Notes under the pieces: generated by a model
Databases searched by the model: none
The model's input: the letters and a program-made list of their open reading frames with translations, nothing else
What the model was told of the DNA's origin: nothing
In this document: positions 46,915-60,055 of the stretch, in pieces
Numbering within the stretch: position 1 is the stretch's first letter
Layout: every line of letters begins with the position of its first letter
Translations under genes and position numbers: made by a program
DNA from: Vandiemenella viatica
Lineage: Eukaryota; Arthropoda; Insecta; Orthoptera; Morabidae
Direction: 5' to 3'
Assembly: GCA_031002005.1 (NCBI GenBank)
Contig: CM061919.1
Location: 176,249,121-176,313,120 of the forward strand
DNA: 64,000 nucleotides

Positions 46915-49900
46915 AATTTGTTCTAGTGGTTAGCGGTGGCAATTGGCAACACAGGGCATGCAACATGGCACTCAGAGTGCTGACTTTATGCTGCCGTGTG
47001 TCCAAGTCAGCAGTACGCTCCACGTGGACGTTATTTCTCACGCTACAAAGCCATTGTTAACGCGCGCAAACATTACGGATGGTTTCGAAATACCATACCA
47101 CATGCTTCAGTGTAGCCGGACTATCACAGCAAGTTTTCAACAAGTCTAAAACACAACGTAGAGACTTAATTCCTGCGAACCATATTCCAAATGGAGTACT
47201 GACCCATTATTCACTTCGCTTCAAATACCCCAATAACTTACGAGTTTATCATTCCTATTCCCCGAAAACGTGAGTGAATTGTTTGCAGATAACGGCAACC
47301 TTTTTCTTTGCATCTTTATTAATTTTTCTCACTCGCCGTCACGGCTTTGCGAATTAACCATCTTTAGGGATTTTTCCACGCACTGCTGAACTGATTTCAG
47401 TTTGTGACAACATTCATTACATGATATGTTTTATTATAAAAAGTTACTAAAGCTGTGCCTCATTGTCTATAACATCCGCTTATATGTCACTGACAAACAG
47501 GAGATTACATCAGCAAGCAAACACTCGAAATAGTAAATGCAAAGCGCAATTCTCACATTTAACGCAATTGCATACATAATCACAAACCACCAAATTCACA
47601 ATTTTCTTTCATTTTTTTGCCATTTATACAACCATATCAGCGTATGATTTATTGCTAACAGTACAGATCTCACTAGTAATTTCAGGTTCACAATGCGGAT
47701 TATCAATTTCTACTCCTTTTAAGCTCAGATTTAACTCAACAAATAGAAATCTTTCACTTTCCAAATCAAAGCGCTTTAAGGGTTAAGAAACTCCTTTATA
47801 GCGGTACGAAGAAAAAGTGTCAATACGAAATTCATAAATACTACTATTGCTAATTTCGGAAGAGTATTTTTAAATTGTAAAGAATAGACTGAACGTAATG
47901 CCAAATATTCGCACTAAATTTTTTTTTAGTTATTACAATAAAGAAATAAAATTATTTTTAACAATATATGTTGCTCCAAAAAGCCTACCTTTCCGCCATA
48001 CCTCAGTATTTCACAAGCATAGACTATCTTAATATTTTGATAAATAGATTCATAGTACTATCATTAAAGAAAAATTCTTTGATTTGCGAGAAAAGCTGTC
48101 AAAAGTTTCGCTCCGGCGTAACGCGAAACTAAAGCAACTGATAAGCGAATTTGTGTATCTGTTTTAATATGAATAGAAATTAAAGGAGATTAAATCAAAC
48201 TTGATTCACTTTCAACGGCCCTAAATGCTGTTACACATATGCAAGGAAACTAACAAATGCTAATAGCAGATTCAAGAAATGCAAAACTATAGGTACTCAA
48301 TTTACAATTAAATGCTAAATAAAATCTCAGGTTCCGTTTTAGTTTTTAAACACACAGAATACCAAAATTAATACCATAACAATTAATGCCAAATATTTGA
48401 ATCTCTTGTAACAGTCTTCAAAGTAGTGCAGTTATGAGTTTAGAATTCGTAGAACCGTCAACTCGGGTTATAGCAGGCGATAGCACAAGAATTCAAATAA
48501 AAGACGTACTAAAGGAGACGCGGCCTTTAGAAATGTCACCACGTGTAGGTACTAAAACAGAACTTCGCTGGAATTCACCTCGCGTCAGTATCGAATAATT
48601 TTCCAAAGATTCTTCAAGTATATAAAACGTGTCAGCGTAAAAAAATAAATCCACTGAAGTGTAATGCTGTAGAAAAAGTAAAACGATTAAGATTTTGCCT
48701 AAGAGGTATAAAAGACTTTTAAGAAGGAAACAAATTTCAAGAAACTTTCGTCTAACCTTAGTCCTTAAAATTACAAATTAAATTGATAACAGAGCTGTCA
48801 ATTAGACAACGAAATGTTACTTTGCTAAATGTATAGCGAAAATCTAATCCAATCCATCCACATTTCCACAACTTAAAGCAATGTTAGTTGAATTTTAAAA
48901 CCAAAGTTCACGGAAAACCCGTGGTTAAGTAAACAACTAAAACTTAAAAGTTTTTAAAAATGTTAAGCTAATTCCATCTGTCAATGGAAGATACAGAACA
49001 CGAATTTGTCCTACGTACGAAGGTTATTAGAGTGAAAATACGAAAACTGTACAAGCATTAAACCAGAATATCCGGCCTAAGCGGGTCACTAACTGCATCC
49101 GAATAAAATAGGAAACAGAGCCATATCTTTTCTTGTTACACTGCCACAGATTCATTTTAATTCAATGAAGTACCAATAAAAAAGTTATAAAATTCAAGTC
49201 AAAACCAGTCACACCACATTCAAAAACGTAAGACGTGTAAATTAATACGTAACAGATTCCGCATCTTGCAATAGGTTGACTTAATACAAGCCCAAAATTA
49301 AGTCTACACATTTGTGAGCCTGATTATCATAACGTGGATAAAGTCTACACTTCATCGAATATAAAGCAAATTAAACTTCCATACGACTCAACACGAAACA
49401 AACGCCAGGTGAGCATATTCAGTCAACTAAACAAGATTCAGTGTTTGTATCTCAAAATGGAAAAAAGACCATTAGTACATACAGTACTGGCATTCAATTT
49501 CATGCACCATGGCGTGGATTTTTTTTCGTAAGGTTGACACTGATTGGAATAAAAAAAAACTGAAAAGAATTTACAATAGAAATAGGTAAAATAAAATAAG
49601 AGGTAGATTACAAGGAAAACCATCTGGGGCATACAACCTATTGCAATTCCAGTGTACCAACACGTTACTCAATTCGAAATTGACAGCTTTTAGATATAAA
49701 AGGCTGAATTGTGGATATCAACTGACGAGATTTCAGTTATGTTCTGTGAGATTAGGAAGATTGAATCGATAAAATATGTAGCGAACTGGATTATTTTTAA
49801 AGCAAGAATAGGCATTAATGTTAAATTGCTATGTTTACAGTAGTGAAGTGGGTATACCTGTCGTTTTTGCATCAGGGCACATGCTATTTAAACTGTGGAT

Positions 49901-50267
49901 TTTACAGGCACCAGGATACTATGGGACAGGTTCGAAATCTGTTGCAAGCATGGGACCTGTTAAATGTATTTGTATCGTGCTAGAAGGATATTAAAATAAC
50001 TACCAATTCATTTTTTCCTAGAAAATGCAGTTTAATCAATTTTACAAAATTTCAAGAGAGACTGGACCAGTGAACGCATAAACGTCTAATCAATAGAAAC
50101 TGAGTCAATTCAGCCAATCATGTGCACAGGATATTTACCAATTTGCGTAAACGGCTTTTCTACCCTAACTACTCGAATCTTATAAGAGCTCTGAAACCAA
50201 TGAATTTTATAAATTTCTGGTAATATGGGGCGCTAAAAAAGCTCTTAGCCTTGCGCCTTATGGCTTG
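46915..50267. other. AT-rich non-coding stretch
   Basis: No gene, RNA or transposon recognised. Overlapping frames of 60-70 codons at 46.9-47.3 kb have no motifs. Confidence 0.35.
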
Positions 50268-50275
50268 ACCTACAC

Positions 50276-50892
50276 CGGGGGTCCCCAAACTTTTTACCCC
50301 GTCAACCCCTTGATTCGATATTTGCCTTCTTATTGACCCACACAATTATATAATAAAAACAAATCATTGACATTTCTGATGCTAAGCAATAAGGAGACCT
50401 GCATAACAACTCAACAAATAATTTATAAAATCAACCCAATAAAATTAACAGAAAAACGAGAAACTTTCCACTATTATTATAATCTCAAAACATGTGAACA
50501 GAACTATGGACAGATGGAATAAATTTCGAACAAAGACCTGCCAAGAAGAGCAGATGGTTGTTGTACTGTTTTAACTTGTCACATAGCAATGGATCCACCT
50601 TCCTAAGGCAGTATTCAACTCTCAATACTGCAACTATCACCTCTTGACAACCACCTTACCTCAGTGAGCAAAAGCAATTGGATGAAAGTTTCATCATTTA
50701 CTTCACATGACTTCACAAACGGAAGAGAATTGAGAGGATGGGCCTTACTCTTATTTATTGACCCGACTTTTAGTAGAACATTCCCTTTTTTTCCTGGACA
50801 GTTTTTAATTGATCCTCTTTAGTATTAATCGATCCCGGGAGAACTCTTATCGACCCCGAGGGGTCGGTAAAGACCACTTTGGGTACCCCGGA
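50276..50892. mobile_element. Short hAT element
   Basis: Perfect 8-bp duplication acctacac (50268-50275, 50893-50900) flanks 617 bp. Ends cgggggtccccaaact and, from the right, tccggggtacccaaag are imperfect hAT inverted repeats of the common 'cagggGTccccaaa' type. No transposase frame. Confidence 0.85.
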
Positions 50893-50956
50893 ACCTACAC
50901 TAACTTTTCAGACCAAACCACGGAACGTCCAGGCAGCTCAATTGATAAAACGAATT

Positions 50957-51058
50957 AATTCTGGCCCCACCGGGAGTTGAGACCGAATCAGTAACTGTTG
51001 AAAACTAGCACTTTAACCACTCACCTTAACCACTGAGTCACCAGACCGCTCGCTCTAG
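50957..51058 (-). mobile_element. tRNA-like SINE head
   Basis: On minus: agcggtctggtgactcagtggttaagg (box A-like). An internal repeat of the ggttaa segment is followed by a decayed box B (gattcggtctcaactcc). The body is not the one seen in the 39.3-kb SINE, so this is a different or truncated family. Confidence 0.4.
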
Positions 51059-53328
51059 GTCGCTTAAAAATAATCGCGACAAGAGACAATAGGAGATGGA
51101 AAACTAAATTTAAAAATCAATGAACCTCTCGAGCAGAAGTCACCTCCATTAATCAGAAGCAGCAAACTGAATGAAAACCAAATGACCACCCCGTGAGGCC
51201 CCGCAGTTGATTGGCTGGGGTGGGTGACCGGAGGCCCTCGAAGGGGCACGGCAACCACCAACCACAATGGCCGCCCGCCGTTACGCAACGACCTTCTTTC
51301 AACCACAACTCGTTTCGCTACTTTTTTTTCGCAAGGTCCACGGAGGGGAAGGGGCAATGAAATATCGGAGGGAGTATTGCATTTCAGGAGGGATCATCGG
51401 TATTGTGTAACAGCTTTGGACACCCCCCTCCAAACGATAGGGGAAGCCATACAGGTTGATACTAGTTTAACACGGCCATGGAACAGCACAGCTGTCCCGT
51501 AAGCTACTAACTTTAGCAGCTTCAGTCATTTTTATTCACAACTGAAGAAACTATATTCTACGCTAACATCGAAAGGAGGGCAATAGATCGCTAGAAGTGA
51601 GAAATGCCTGCAATTGCACATTATATCCAAGCAAGTAGATGAAAAGATTGGGATTAATGGAGATCGCGATTCCTCAAGGAATTTTAGTCAATACTGTAGT
51701 TAGTCAAACGCAGGACACTACTTTCCGAAGTAGACTTAACTGTGTTCTGCTGGTACATGGTGTATTAAAACCTAATTACTGCTTGAAAATTATGGTACAG
51801 TCTGTAATACAACGGAACTATTGCTTGCGAGTGACAACAGCATTATGACGCCATCAGTGAATGGTTTAGCGGAATCGCGATCTCCAGTAGACCCAAAAGA
51901 TTAAACCAATAGTATGCGTAGATGCACATCTGAATGACTTGTCAGTCTTGTATGTGAAAAAAAGATAGACAAGATTGCCAATTCTACACACCCTCTAAGC
52001 AGATCTTGGATGGAAGTGTCGTATAAGTAGTCTATTTATAAAAGTGTTTCTAGTAACTTATTTCTATAGAGTAAGGAGTCCAAATTTGCCATTAGAATCG
52101 CCGTGCACAGACGAAGCCGAATTTTTCGGATGTGGTAGGGTCGGCGATATTGATAATACGATACCACTAAAAATAATTTACGGAGCAGTAGTCGGTGTCA
52201 CATTAGCTTGAAAAGGTACTGCAAATTTAAAATTACTCACTGATGAACGCTCAATTGTCCAAAGATTGTTAACATTTGCTCCATTTGACAGCGCAGACAT
52301 AACTTCTTTACTTGATTTGAAGAGATTTCAATTTTTTTTGAGTCATTTAAACAGAAAATTGTACCGACGGCAATGTTTCACTTATGGTAGCATGATGCAT
52401 AAAGCAGTCTATCCGGAAATACTTTCTGCTATAGACTTTTTAACCAAAATGCTTTACCGTTTAAAATTTTTTTTCACCGAATGCAATTATGTGAACCCAA
52501 CTGTTTCGTATAATACTACTTCTTGGTTTAAAAAAAAAGAAATCGGGGTCAGGATGAACTTTATTCAGTTTAACCACACCATCACGGCTGTTGCAAAGAG
52601 ATTTTACAAGAGAAATCGCAAATGGAGAAGCTTAATTTCAATAAAAACTGCCAAACTAGCTTTACTCAAAGGAAGCTAGTATCTTTAAGGATCTGAATAA
52701 CTACACAGTAATAATATTAACGTCACGTGCACTAGTATATCAAAAATTATGAGGCACGAAGAATGTATTAGAGAAAAATCAATTTCCAAATTTTGAATTG
52801 GGCTTGATAAGACTCTTTCGGATACTTCCGTTGCTCCCAAAAGGTTTGAGCAAAATACTTGCGGACTTGCGTCCCAGGTTAACGCAGCAACATGAATGGT
52901 TTAGGCCTACTGTTGAACATTCGGTACCGAACGGTCGGTGCGGGAGATGGAACAGTTTTTCCACATCCGGCACAGCAGTTGTCAGAAGTTTAGATTATAT
53001 AGGGGAGGAAACTATAGCCATTATCACATCAAAGTATCTTGGAACTTCCCATACGTTCGTAAGAATTGACGAATCTAAAAATAGCAGATGGATGCAAAGT
53101 GCAAAACACGATGTTTCACATTGTAATAGTTACCGCTCAGGACGAACACTATGATTAAAAATTAAACTCGCCGAAAATGAGTACGGTTGTACATAGACCC
53201 GCGATACTTGTGAATGAAGGCTGTTGTATGAACTATCCTCGTGTCTCCCGCTGGGAGAGGGTCAAGTGGATGCGACGTTCAAAGTCGATGATCTACTTAA
53301 TCTTTCGGCAAAGTTAATCTGTACTTAC
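51059..53328. other. Non-coding or intronic stretch
   Basis: A GC-rich patch at 51190-51330 contains a CCAAT-box-like gattggctg. One anonymous 137-codon plus-strand frame (52266-52679) is long for AT-rich DNA but shows no known motif. On minus, a donor gtgagtaatt at 52227-52236 follows a short open frame, insufficient for a call. Confidence 0.3.
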
Positions 53329-53365
53329 CTCTTACTTTCTGCTCCCAAGTCTGACCGCAGATATC
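53329..53365 (-). other. Candidate 37-bp exon
   Basis: On the minus strand, a strong acceptor (tattctttttcttttag) and donor (gtaagtac) bound 37 bp. It is open in two frames and joins in phase 0 to the ATG-bearing exon at 55569-55597 (M-F-Q, then DICGQTWEQKVR). It could also be 5' UTR. Confidence 0.4.
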
Positions 53366-55568
53366 CTAAAAGAAAAAGAATACATTAAACTTATGATATA
53401 GTTATGAGGAAATTTGAACATTTTAATGTATTTCCCTCTAGCAGTGATTCGTTAGATAGTCACTGAAATTTCCATTGTCTATGGGCAGGTATCGCTGCAC
53501 TATGACGGTCAAGTGAAGCCAAAACACTTCACAGAAAACCTCCACCCCTGTTAGGAAGATATACCATCACCTTATTCGTACACAACACGAAGCTTGCTAT
53601 CAAACTTGTAGTCCTAACGGCGTCTTCCAAATGAGACTCCCTCCGATTGATCTCTCGTGCATTTCCACGAGGAACTGCAATTTAAGACTAACGCAACATA
53701 ATACAAAAACCAATTTCCATAAGTTTGCACCATTTGAATGCATCAAACGAAATATTTCTGCCCATACTTCGCCTGTGACTATTCGTAAAATTAACAGCGA
53801 AAAAAAAAAGGATTTACTTTAAAAATCTGCTAATAAAATACGCAACTTCCGAAAGTCAAGTATACATGCCCAAGCCCTGCAGTTTCAAAACTTACTAGCT
53901 ACAACTAACTTAAGCGATAAAAATTAAATAGCACCAATTCCTGTTATAAATTATGCCGTACAATAAAAAGAAGGCGTCAATACTTTCCGGCAGAAGTACA
54001 TGAAAAAGCTGATCACAAGAGTCAACTCCGAGGGCAATCAACTGTGCACAAAACTCGGCTGCACAAGTCGGCCTAAGACTTGTAATACGAAGGAAGTGTC
54101 CTCAAGGTAACAACATACTTGGCCATGATTGGGAAGTGGTCCACGTCACATGGCCAGACAAACATGGCGCTGTCGCGCTTTGGGAAACGCCGCCGAAATT
54201 ACGCTCTATAATACCGGCACAAAACAGCTGCTAGCTGGAAGACTAGGAAAACTATCATCACAAGCTGGGTCACCGTTTAGATTACTGCTTTGAAACCTCA
54301 CTCGCCTCCAGGATCTGTGTACGTAATATATCTGGCACGTTTAAATGCTTCCTAGCAACAACGCTGAAAATAAGACTTCCCGAAACAGCATACGCAAACT
54401 TAAGAAATCCTGCAAAGAATTCGGAAGGCTAGAAAGTATCATATGTTCCTTGATAAAACTGCTCACAATAATTGCAAAATTTCAAACTGGGCACTATTGC
54501 AGAACTAGTAGCCAGCAATAAATGACAATACTGCTAATTCTGAGTTCAGGATAGTACAAAAAACACCTAAAAACTGAACTATAATAATGGAAACCGAAAG
54601 TCCTGCCAAAACGTCCAATTCGGTACGGACAACAAAGCTGAGCTTTATAATCGTGAGAGTACTGCGTGGGAAGCTTACACAGTACTGGCGCCAAACTAAA
54701 TGAAAGGCAGACGGGCAGCTGGTGGAACGCAGGTAGGGTCAACACAAAGGCCAGGCCGGGCCCAACCGCCACAGGCACGAAAAAATTGGGGTGGGCACAA
54801 AGACGTCTTCCCCAAGGTCGACGGTGGGACATAGCGGGACATACTTAACAGACCATTTGTGGGGCTTCTGAGAAAGACTACCCTGTGTTAAATCTCAAAA
54901 CCATCTTCCCTGTGTCGCCAGCGAAGTTAGCGGATGTAATAAAAATAGCAACTAAACAGCAAGTAGAAGAGGCTCTAATCAATTAAACATCATAATGCAA
55001 AACAAAATTTGTAATCATTAATAAGATGATTGGCGTACGGCATAAACCTCGACAATTTAACTTAAGGATACGAAAACTTCAGTTATGAAGGCTACTAATA
55101 CATCTAAGCATTTCACGTTAATTGCATGAATGGGCCACAATACACCGCAAGCAATTAGCTGGCGTTTTCACCATAGATCCAAAAGTGAAGCAGTAAACAC
55201 CATCGCCCAAACGATTAAAGTCTCGTTCGAACAATTTGAGTTACAAAATCTTACGCAACAATGACAACGGTAATCTGCAACAATATGTAAAAACTGCATA
55301 ATTTGCGAACAAGCCAGTTCAAATACGACAATAGTGATTGTACATTCATACCTAGATCACAGAAGTAGGAATACTAGAGCAATGTCGCAATTAATTTAAC
55401 AACTTTTTCAACGTTAGTAACCTGTTGCAAAGTTAGTGCAACAATCCCATTTAGCTAACTATGTAAGAGAAAACACAGCACTATCACAAATTTATTACTG
55501 ACACGAACCAAAAATTTTGAAATCACTACTGATGGGTAGGACTGTTGCCGAGTGTTTCTATGACTCAC
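53366..55568. other. Likely intron of the minus-strand candidate gene
   Basis: No coding region or transposon recognised. Confidence 0.3.
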
Positions 55569-55597
55569 CTGAAACATGGACGACAGTATTGAAGAAA
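55569..55597 (-). other. Candidate 29-bp exon with start codon
   Basis: Minus strand: acceptor (atacgttttctag), 29 bp ending ATGTTTCAG, then donor gtgagtc. If spliced to 53329-53365 it would open a coding frame. The start context (tcc before ATG) is poor. Confidence 0.35.
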
Positions 55598-55879
55598 CTA
55601 GAAAACGTATGATTAATCTGGATTACTCCTCCACACACGCGTTAACAATTCGGAAAGTGCAAAAGACGGAAGAATGATGCAACCGTCGAAAGCTTACAAA
55701 TCTGTACTGCTCGTCCACTACCACAGGCACACATTCTCCACAATCACGTCTTCTGCCGTATCACTGAACACAGTGGGCCCCAACAGCCAAGACTACGTAC
55801 GTACTACATGGAAGCACTCATCCAACCTCTCGCCAAGACCACTCCACACGAACTGGCCAAAACCCGAATGAGTGCAGCG

Positions 55880-58300
55880 GCAATCGGAACCTGGATAGCG
55901 CTGGTCCGGAGTGACAGGGTGGGGAGGGAGGGGGGTTTGAAGTGAAGGGTGGGGGTACATCGTCAGAACCAACATTTCAATGACTCACTGGCATTTTGAA
56001 CGGCGCAGTTGGAATGACTGCTAACAAATGTGACTAACCGGACACCGAATGGTTATATGACGAACACAGTGCTTGCCAGAAATCATTACGGCTAATCAGT
56101 GACTCAGGACTTAGTTACAATCATCCCCCTCTGCTCACCCCCACCAAGTCAGCCTCAGCATCCGCCCTCCACCATACAAACTTGCCGCTTCCTTCCTCAC
56201 CGGGAAGTCCAACCGTTCTAAGAAACAGAGTGCGAATGAGCGGGGCGAAGGAAGGAGAAATAGGCCCGCTACCCAAAGCCGGCGCGCGGCGGCCATCTTG
56301 GAAGCGGAACCGGGGACCCGTGACGCCATTTCCTGCCTGGCGGCGTGAAGAAAAAGTCCAGACGGGAAGGACGGGATACGACTGCGACCACGAAACGGGT
56401 GTATTACATAATAGTACCTCGACCTTGGAAGCCAGCAGCTTATCGATTAGGGTCCATAACACTATGAAACTTACATCGAACGATGTGATTGTTGATTGCG
56501 ATACCGCTACAATTTCCCGCTACACGGACAACGTAGTACACATTACTTTCACGAAACTTTTCTTCTGGTCCATGCAGCATTTTAACCTAACTGCAACCAT
56601 CAAGCAGAAAAAGTTTGATACGACCCACGTACTAAGAGTTATTAAAGTGTAGAAGCGGTATAACGATCCAGAATTAAAGCAACCGCAAGTGTACTAATTC
56701 AATTAGTCCAATGCACAAGCGAATATAATCTGTATACTGTATTCAGATAGTTTTAAAAATATATCCTAGATAGATCAACCGAAATATTGTAGCTAGGTAT
56801 GTTAGAGCAGGGTGCGGCATGGTTCGCTCCATGGAATGCGCGTGCGCGGTTGGCGGGCACCGTGCGAACGAACTGCCCATCACGGAGACGCCGCGTGACC
56901 GGAGGGAAATCACGCTGACGCAGTGGGTAAGGTGCCGCCCGCAACGCCTATGCGCTCGAAATCAGCCGTCAAAGTCGTGGTACGGAGTCCATCTAATGAC
57001 CAAACGAGATTGCGCAACCACATCACCGCCGTGAGTAGAACAGGTCTGGCCAGTATGCAGCAAACAGATTCCAAAAGAAAGATATTCTCAAATTATAGTC
57101 ATCGCTACAGTAACACCGAAAAATTAAAATCACGAAATGGATTAATAATGTGATAAACATTTAAAAATTTAAATTGGTGAATGGAGTAGCCGCAAGAAGG
57201 GTGTATTAATAGAACATCGCACGGGCACTTACCCCGGCAGTCGATACCCTACCAAACAGTCACTGAAGACGGGCACAAGAGAACTGGCCCCAGCCACTTC
57301 CGGCACTTTGCAAACTGACCTATAGGCGGCCGTTGCTAGGCGGCAAGAGTTCCTGCCGCGACAGCCAACCACAACGCGCAGCTCCGCCGCCGACGTCATC
57401 ACCACCTCCTCAGCGCTCCCTGACCACGGAAACCGGAAATGAGGACGGCGCTGCAGTATACCGACTACTTCCAGGAACTCAGTCTGACACCGGTTACACT
57501 AGTGTTTGCCGCTGGAATACTCACAAGTCGGCGTAGCAGACACGTCGTCCACACCGAGCACTCGAATAAGTACCGGAATCTTTCATCGTGCAGCAGAGTG
57601 TGATGAACGCCGGTGAAGTTGTACAATCCGCAGCGGGCGAGCACCACCACCACTCGTCACGGCCAACAACTGACTGACGCAGTGCGGCGCTGCGCGGCAC
57701 CTACTGCCGTAACGGAGCGATGGAGTGGGGAGGCGAGCCGCGCTGCTACTGGCTGCGACACGGCTGGCGGGGGCCGGCGGCGGCGCGCTGGAGGGGGCAG
57801 GCTGCGCGGAGGCAATGCGCAGTGGGATACCGTCTGGGTCCTTCACCCCGCCAGACGCCCAGACGGCTGCAGCTAGCCAGCCAGCCAGCCGTTTGCGAGA
57901 ATTAATCTCACCCCACCTCCCTGTGCCGCATTTTAGTTTCCACCACCCCCATCCTCCGCCCCCCTCTCTCCTACGTCGCCGTACGCCTTCCTTCTTTATT
58001 TTATTTTTGAAAAAAAAAGTAATTAGCCGTTCCGAGCCGTGGAATTCCGCAGCGAACATTTTACGGACTGATTTTTCGCTCGTGAGTTTTCCTACTCTTT
58101 TGCAAGCGTGCGACGCCTGAAGCGCCGGGTTATAATGCGCTGCAACGATCTGGCTCCCTTTGTGCGCGGATATGAAAAAAAAGAAGAGTCGTGTAGTGGT
58201 ACTAGGCAGCGCGGCGTTCATTCATCTGTTTTGCGCAGGCAGCCGCGGCGCTATGTGCGTACGAGTTACGCAACTCCAGCGTCACTCCGATACTCCATGT
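55880..58300 (-). promoter_or_regulatory. CpG-rich region, candidate promoter with first exon
   Basis: Four CG-rich blocks (about 55.9-56.36, 56.82-57.03, 57.33-57.96 and 58.02-58.30 kb) stand out from AT-rich surroundings. At 56288-56301 is ggcggccatcttgg, a YY1/Pleiohomeotic-type site often found at transcription starts. A minus-strand donor gtaagtg at 57226-57232 would close a first exon coming from the 57.3-58.3 kb block and lead to the small exons at 55.6 and 53.3 kb. Long frames here (up to 212 codons) are Gly/Ala/Arg-rich by composition and are not taken as coding. Confidence 0.45.
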
Positions 58301-59835
58301 AACAACGCATCCTTAAGGCGACATTTCCCCTATCTCACTATATTCCAAACCGTTTTATAGCCGCTCTAGTCCTGAAATGAAAGGAAAAACATCAATCATC
58401 GGTTTATCAACAGTCAGAGATCTCAGAATAGTTTATTTTAAGCATGGCACATGCCTGTATGCATTTAATATTCTGCTTTTAAATTTTCTGTAGGTGACTT
58501 TGTGTGAGTCCTCTCAAATTTGAATTGTTAGTCGACTCCGGAGAATATTCAGAATTCGATAATAACACTTATTGATAAGACGGGAATGATTGAACCATTT
58601 TTTTTGTGACAATTTTGCTAACTAAAGATATGGTTTCAAAGAATTACTTGATTCATATAAATGATATCCGTTTGTGAACACTATTTACTTCTTGTGTTCG
58701 TGGATCTAATATGTACTGACGTCATCTCTGTTCCTCTTTACTGCATCTACGTCCCTTCTTAATTCAACGGAAATTCTTCAAATTTTGGAAATAGAAACCT
58801 TTGGGTCAAATAGGATCATGTTAATTAATCTTTCAAATCGGGTTTTGTATGACCAGTGTACCTAAAAACTCATTTTGTCGCCACTTTGTGTAATAAATTT
58901 GTAGTTTAAATTGACCTTCAAGAAGTCCACGAATGGTCAGACTCATAAAACAAACCAGATCACGTGACGCTGTTGTAACCTGTGTCTCTAAAAACTCGAC
59001 TTTTGTCACGTAAATCCGTGACCTAGTGATATTATAGATCCATGACTACACCCAAAACACAGTCAAGGGCTTACATACAACAGGCTAACCGTAAACTTTT
59101 AGTCCATGTTTTGGAGTTATGCTTACCATATTCATAAATTTTGAGTAATAATTCTGTCAGTTATTAAAAGCACCGAATTTTACGCCGGAATGACACAGCT
59201 AAGTAGTGTATTTCATTTGGTTGTAGCTCCTTGCTAGTTTGGAAAGCCAAGTCAGCAATTCGTACATATTTTATGCTGAGGTCACGACAACAAGTTTGGA
59301 ACAATTTCGGTTTACAAAATTAGGTTTTATCCTTTGAATCGCAGAATCAGGAAAATGTACTAAGATACGTCATTTCCATACTAGAGAGAAATCATAAAAC
59401 TTTATCCATTCAAAATTTGGATTACTGATTTCAACAAATCAATTTTTTCCGACCCTACGAAATCATTTTCATAATTATATGAATGAATGGAATTCAGAAT
59501 CTTTCTTTTATTTAGCTATGACAGGTTTTTTTCTTGCTATAATCTCACTTCTGACGATCAAATTTATTCCAGATTCCATCTTTACCTGCTCAATAATCCG
59601 CTTTTGCGTTTCTGGTATGAGAGTTGTGTTTTGGGCATTTCTCATAAAATAGAATCGATGGGCATGATCAATAACTTGCAAATACAGCGTGGTCACATTA
59701 TATCATAATCGTAAGAATGAAGTAGTTGTAGTTGCTACATTTTTATACATGTTCTTTCAGCAAGTGTCTAATTGCGATTGCGACTTGGAGTGAGTAAAGG
59801 GAAAGGTAACTTTGCAGAGAAGATCTGAAACTAGC
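58301..59835. other. Non-coding stretch
   Basis: AT-rich, nothing recognised. Confidence 0.35.
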
Positions 59836-60055
59836 CGGGCCCTGTAAAGTGCAGTTAACGATCGGACTTCGCATTTGGAAGGATGCGGATTCAATCCCGT
59901 TTCTGGCATCCTGATTTCAGTGTTCACCGTTTCTCAAAATCACTGCAAGCGAGTCCTGGGTTGATACCTTCAAAATGCCATCGCTTAATTCCTCCCCGTT
60001 ACCCCTTCCCCCAAAAAAATCCTTTCTCAACTCTAATGACGAACAGAAAAAATCT
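59836..60055 (+). mobile_element. tRNA-derived SINE
   Basis: Decayed box A (gtgcagttaacgatcgg), box B-like ggattcaatccc, then the family body (catcctgatttcagtg, tttctcaaaatcactgcaag, cccttccccc). Same family as 39299-39536, opposite strand. Confidence 0.7.

Noticed and set aside
57583..58221. 212-codon minus-strand frame in the CpG-rich block
   Set aside because: Gly/Ala/Arg/Ser low-complexity product that follows from CG-rich composition; overlapping frames on the other strand are equally open.
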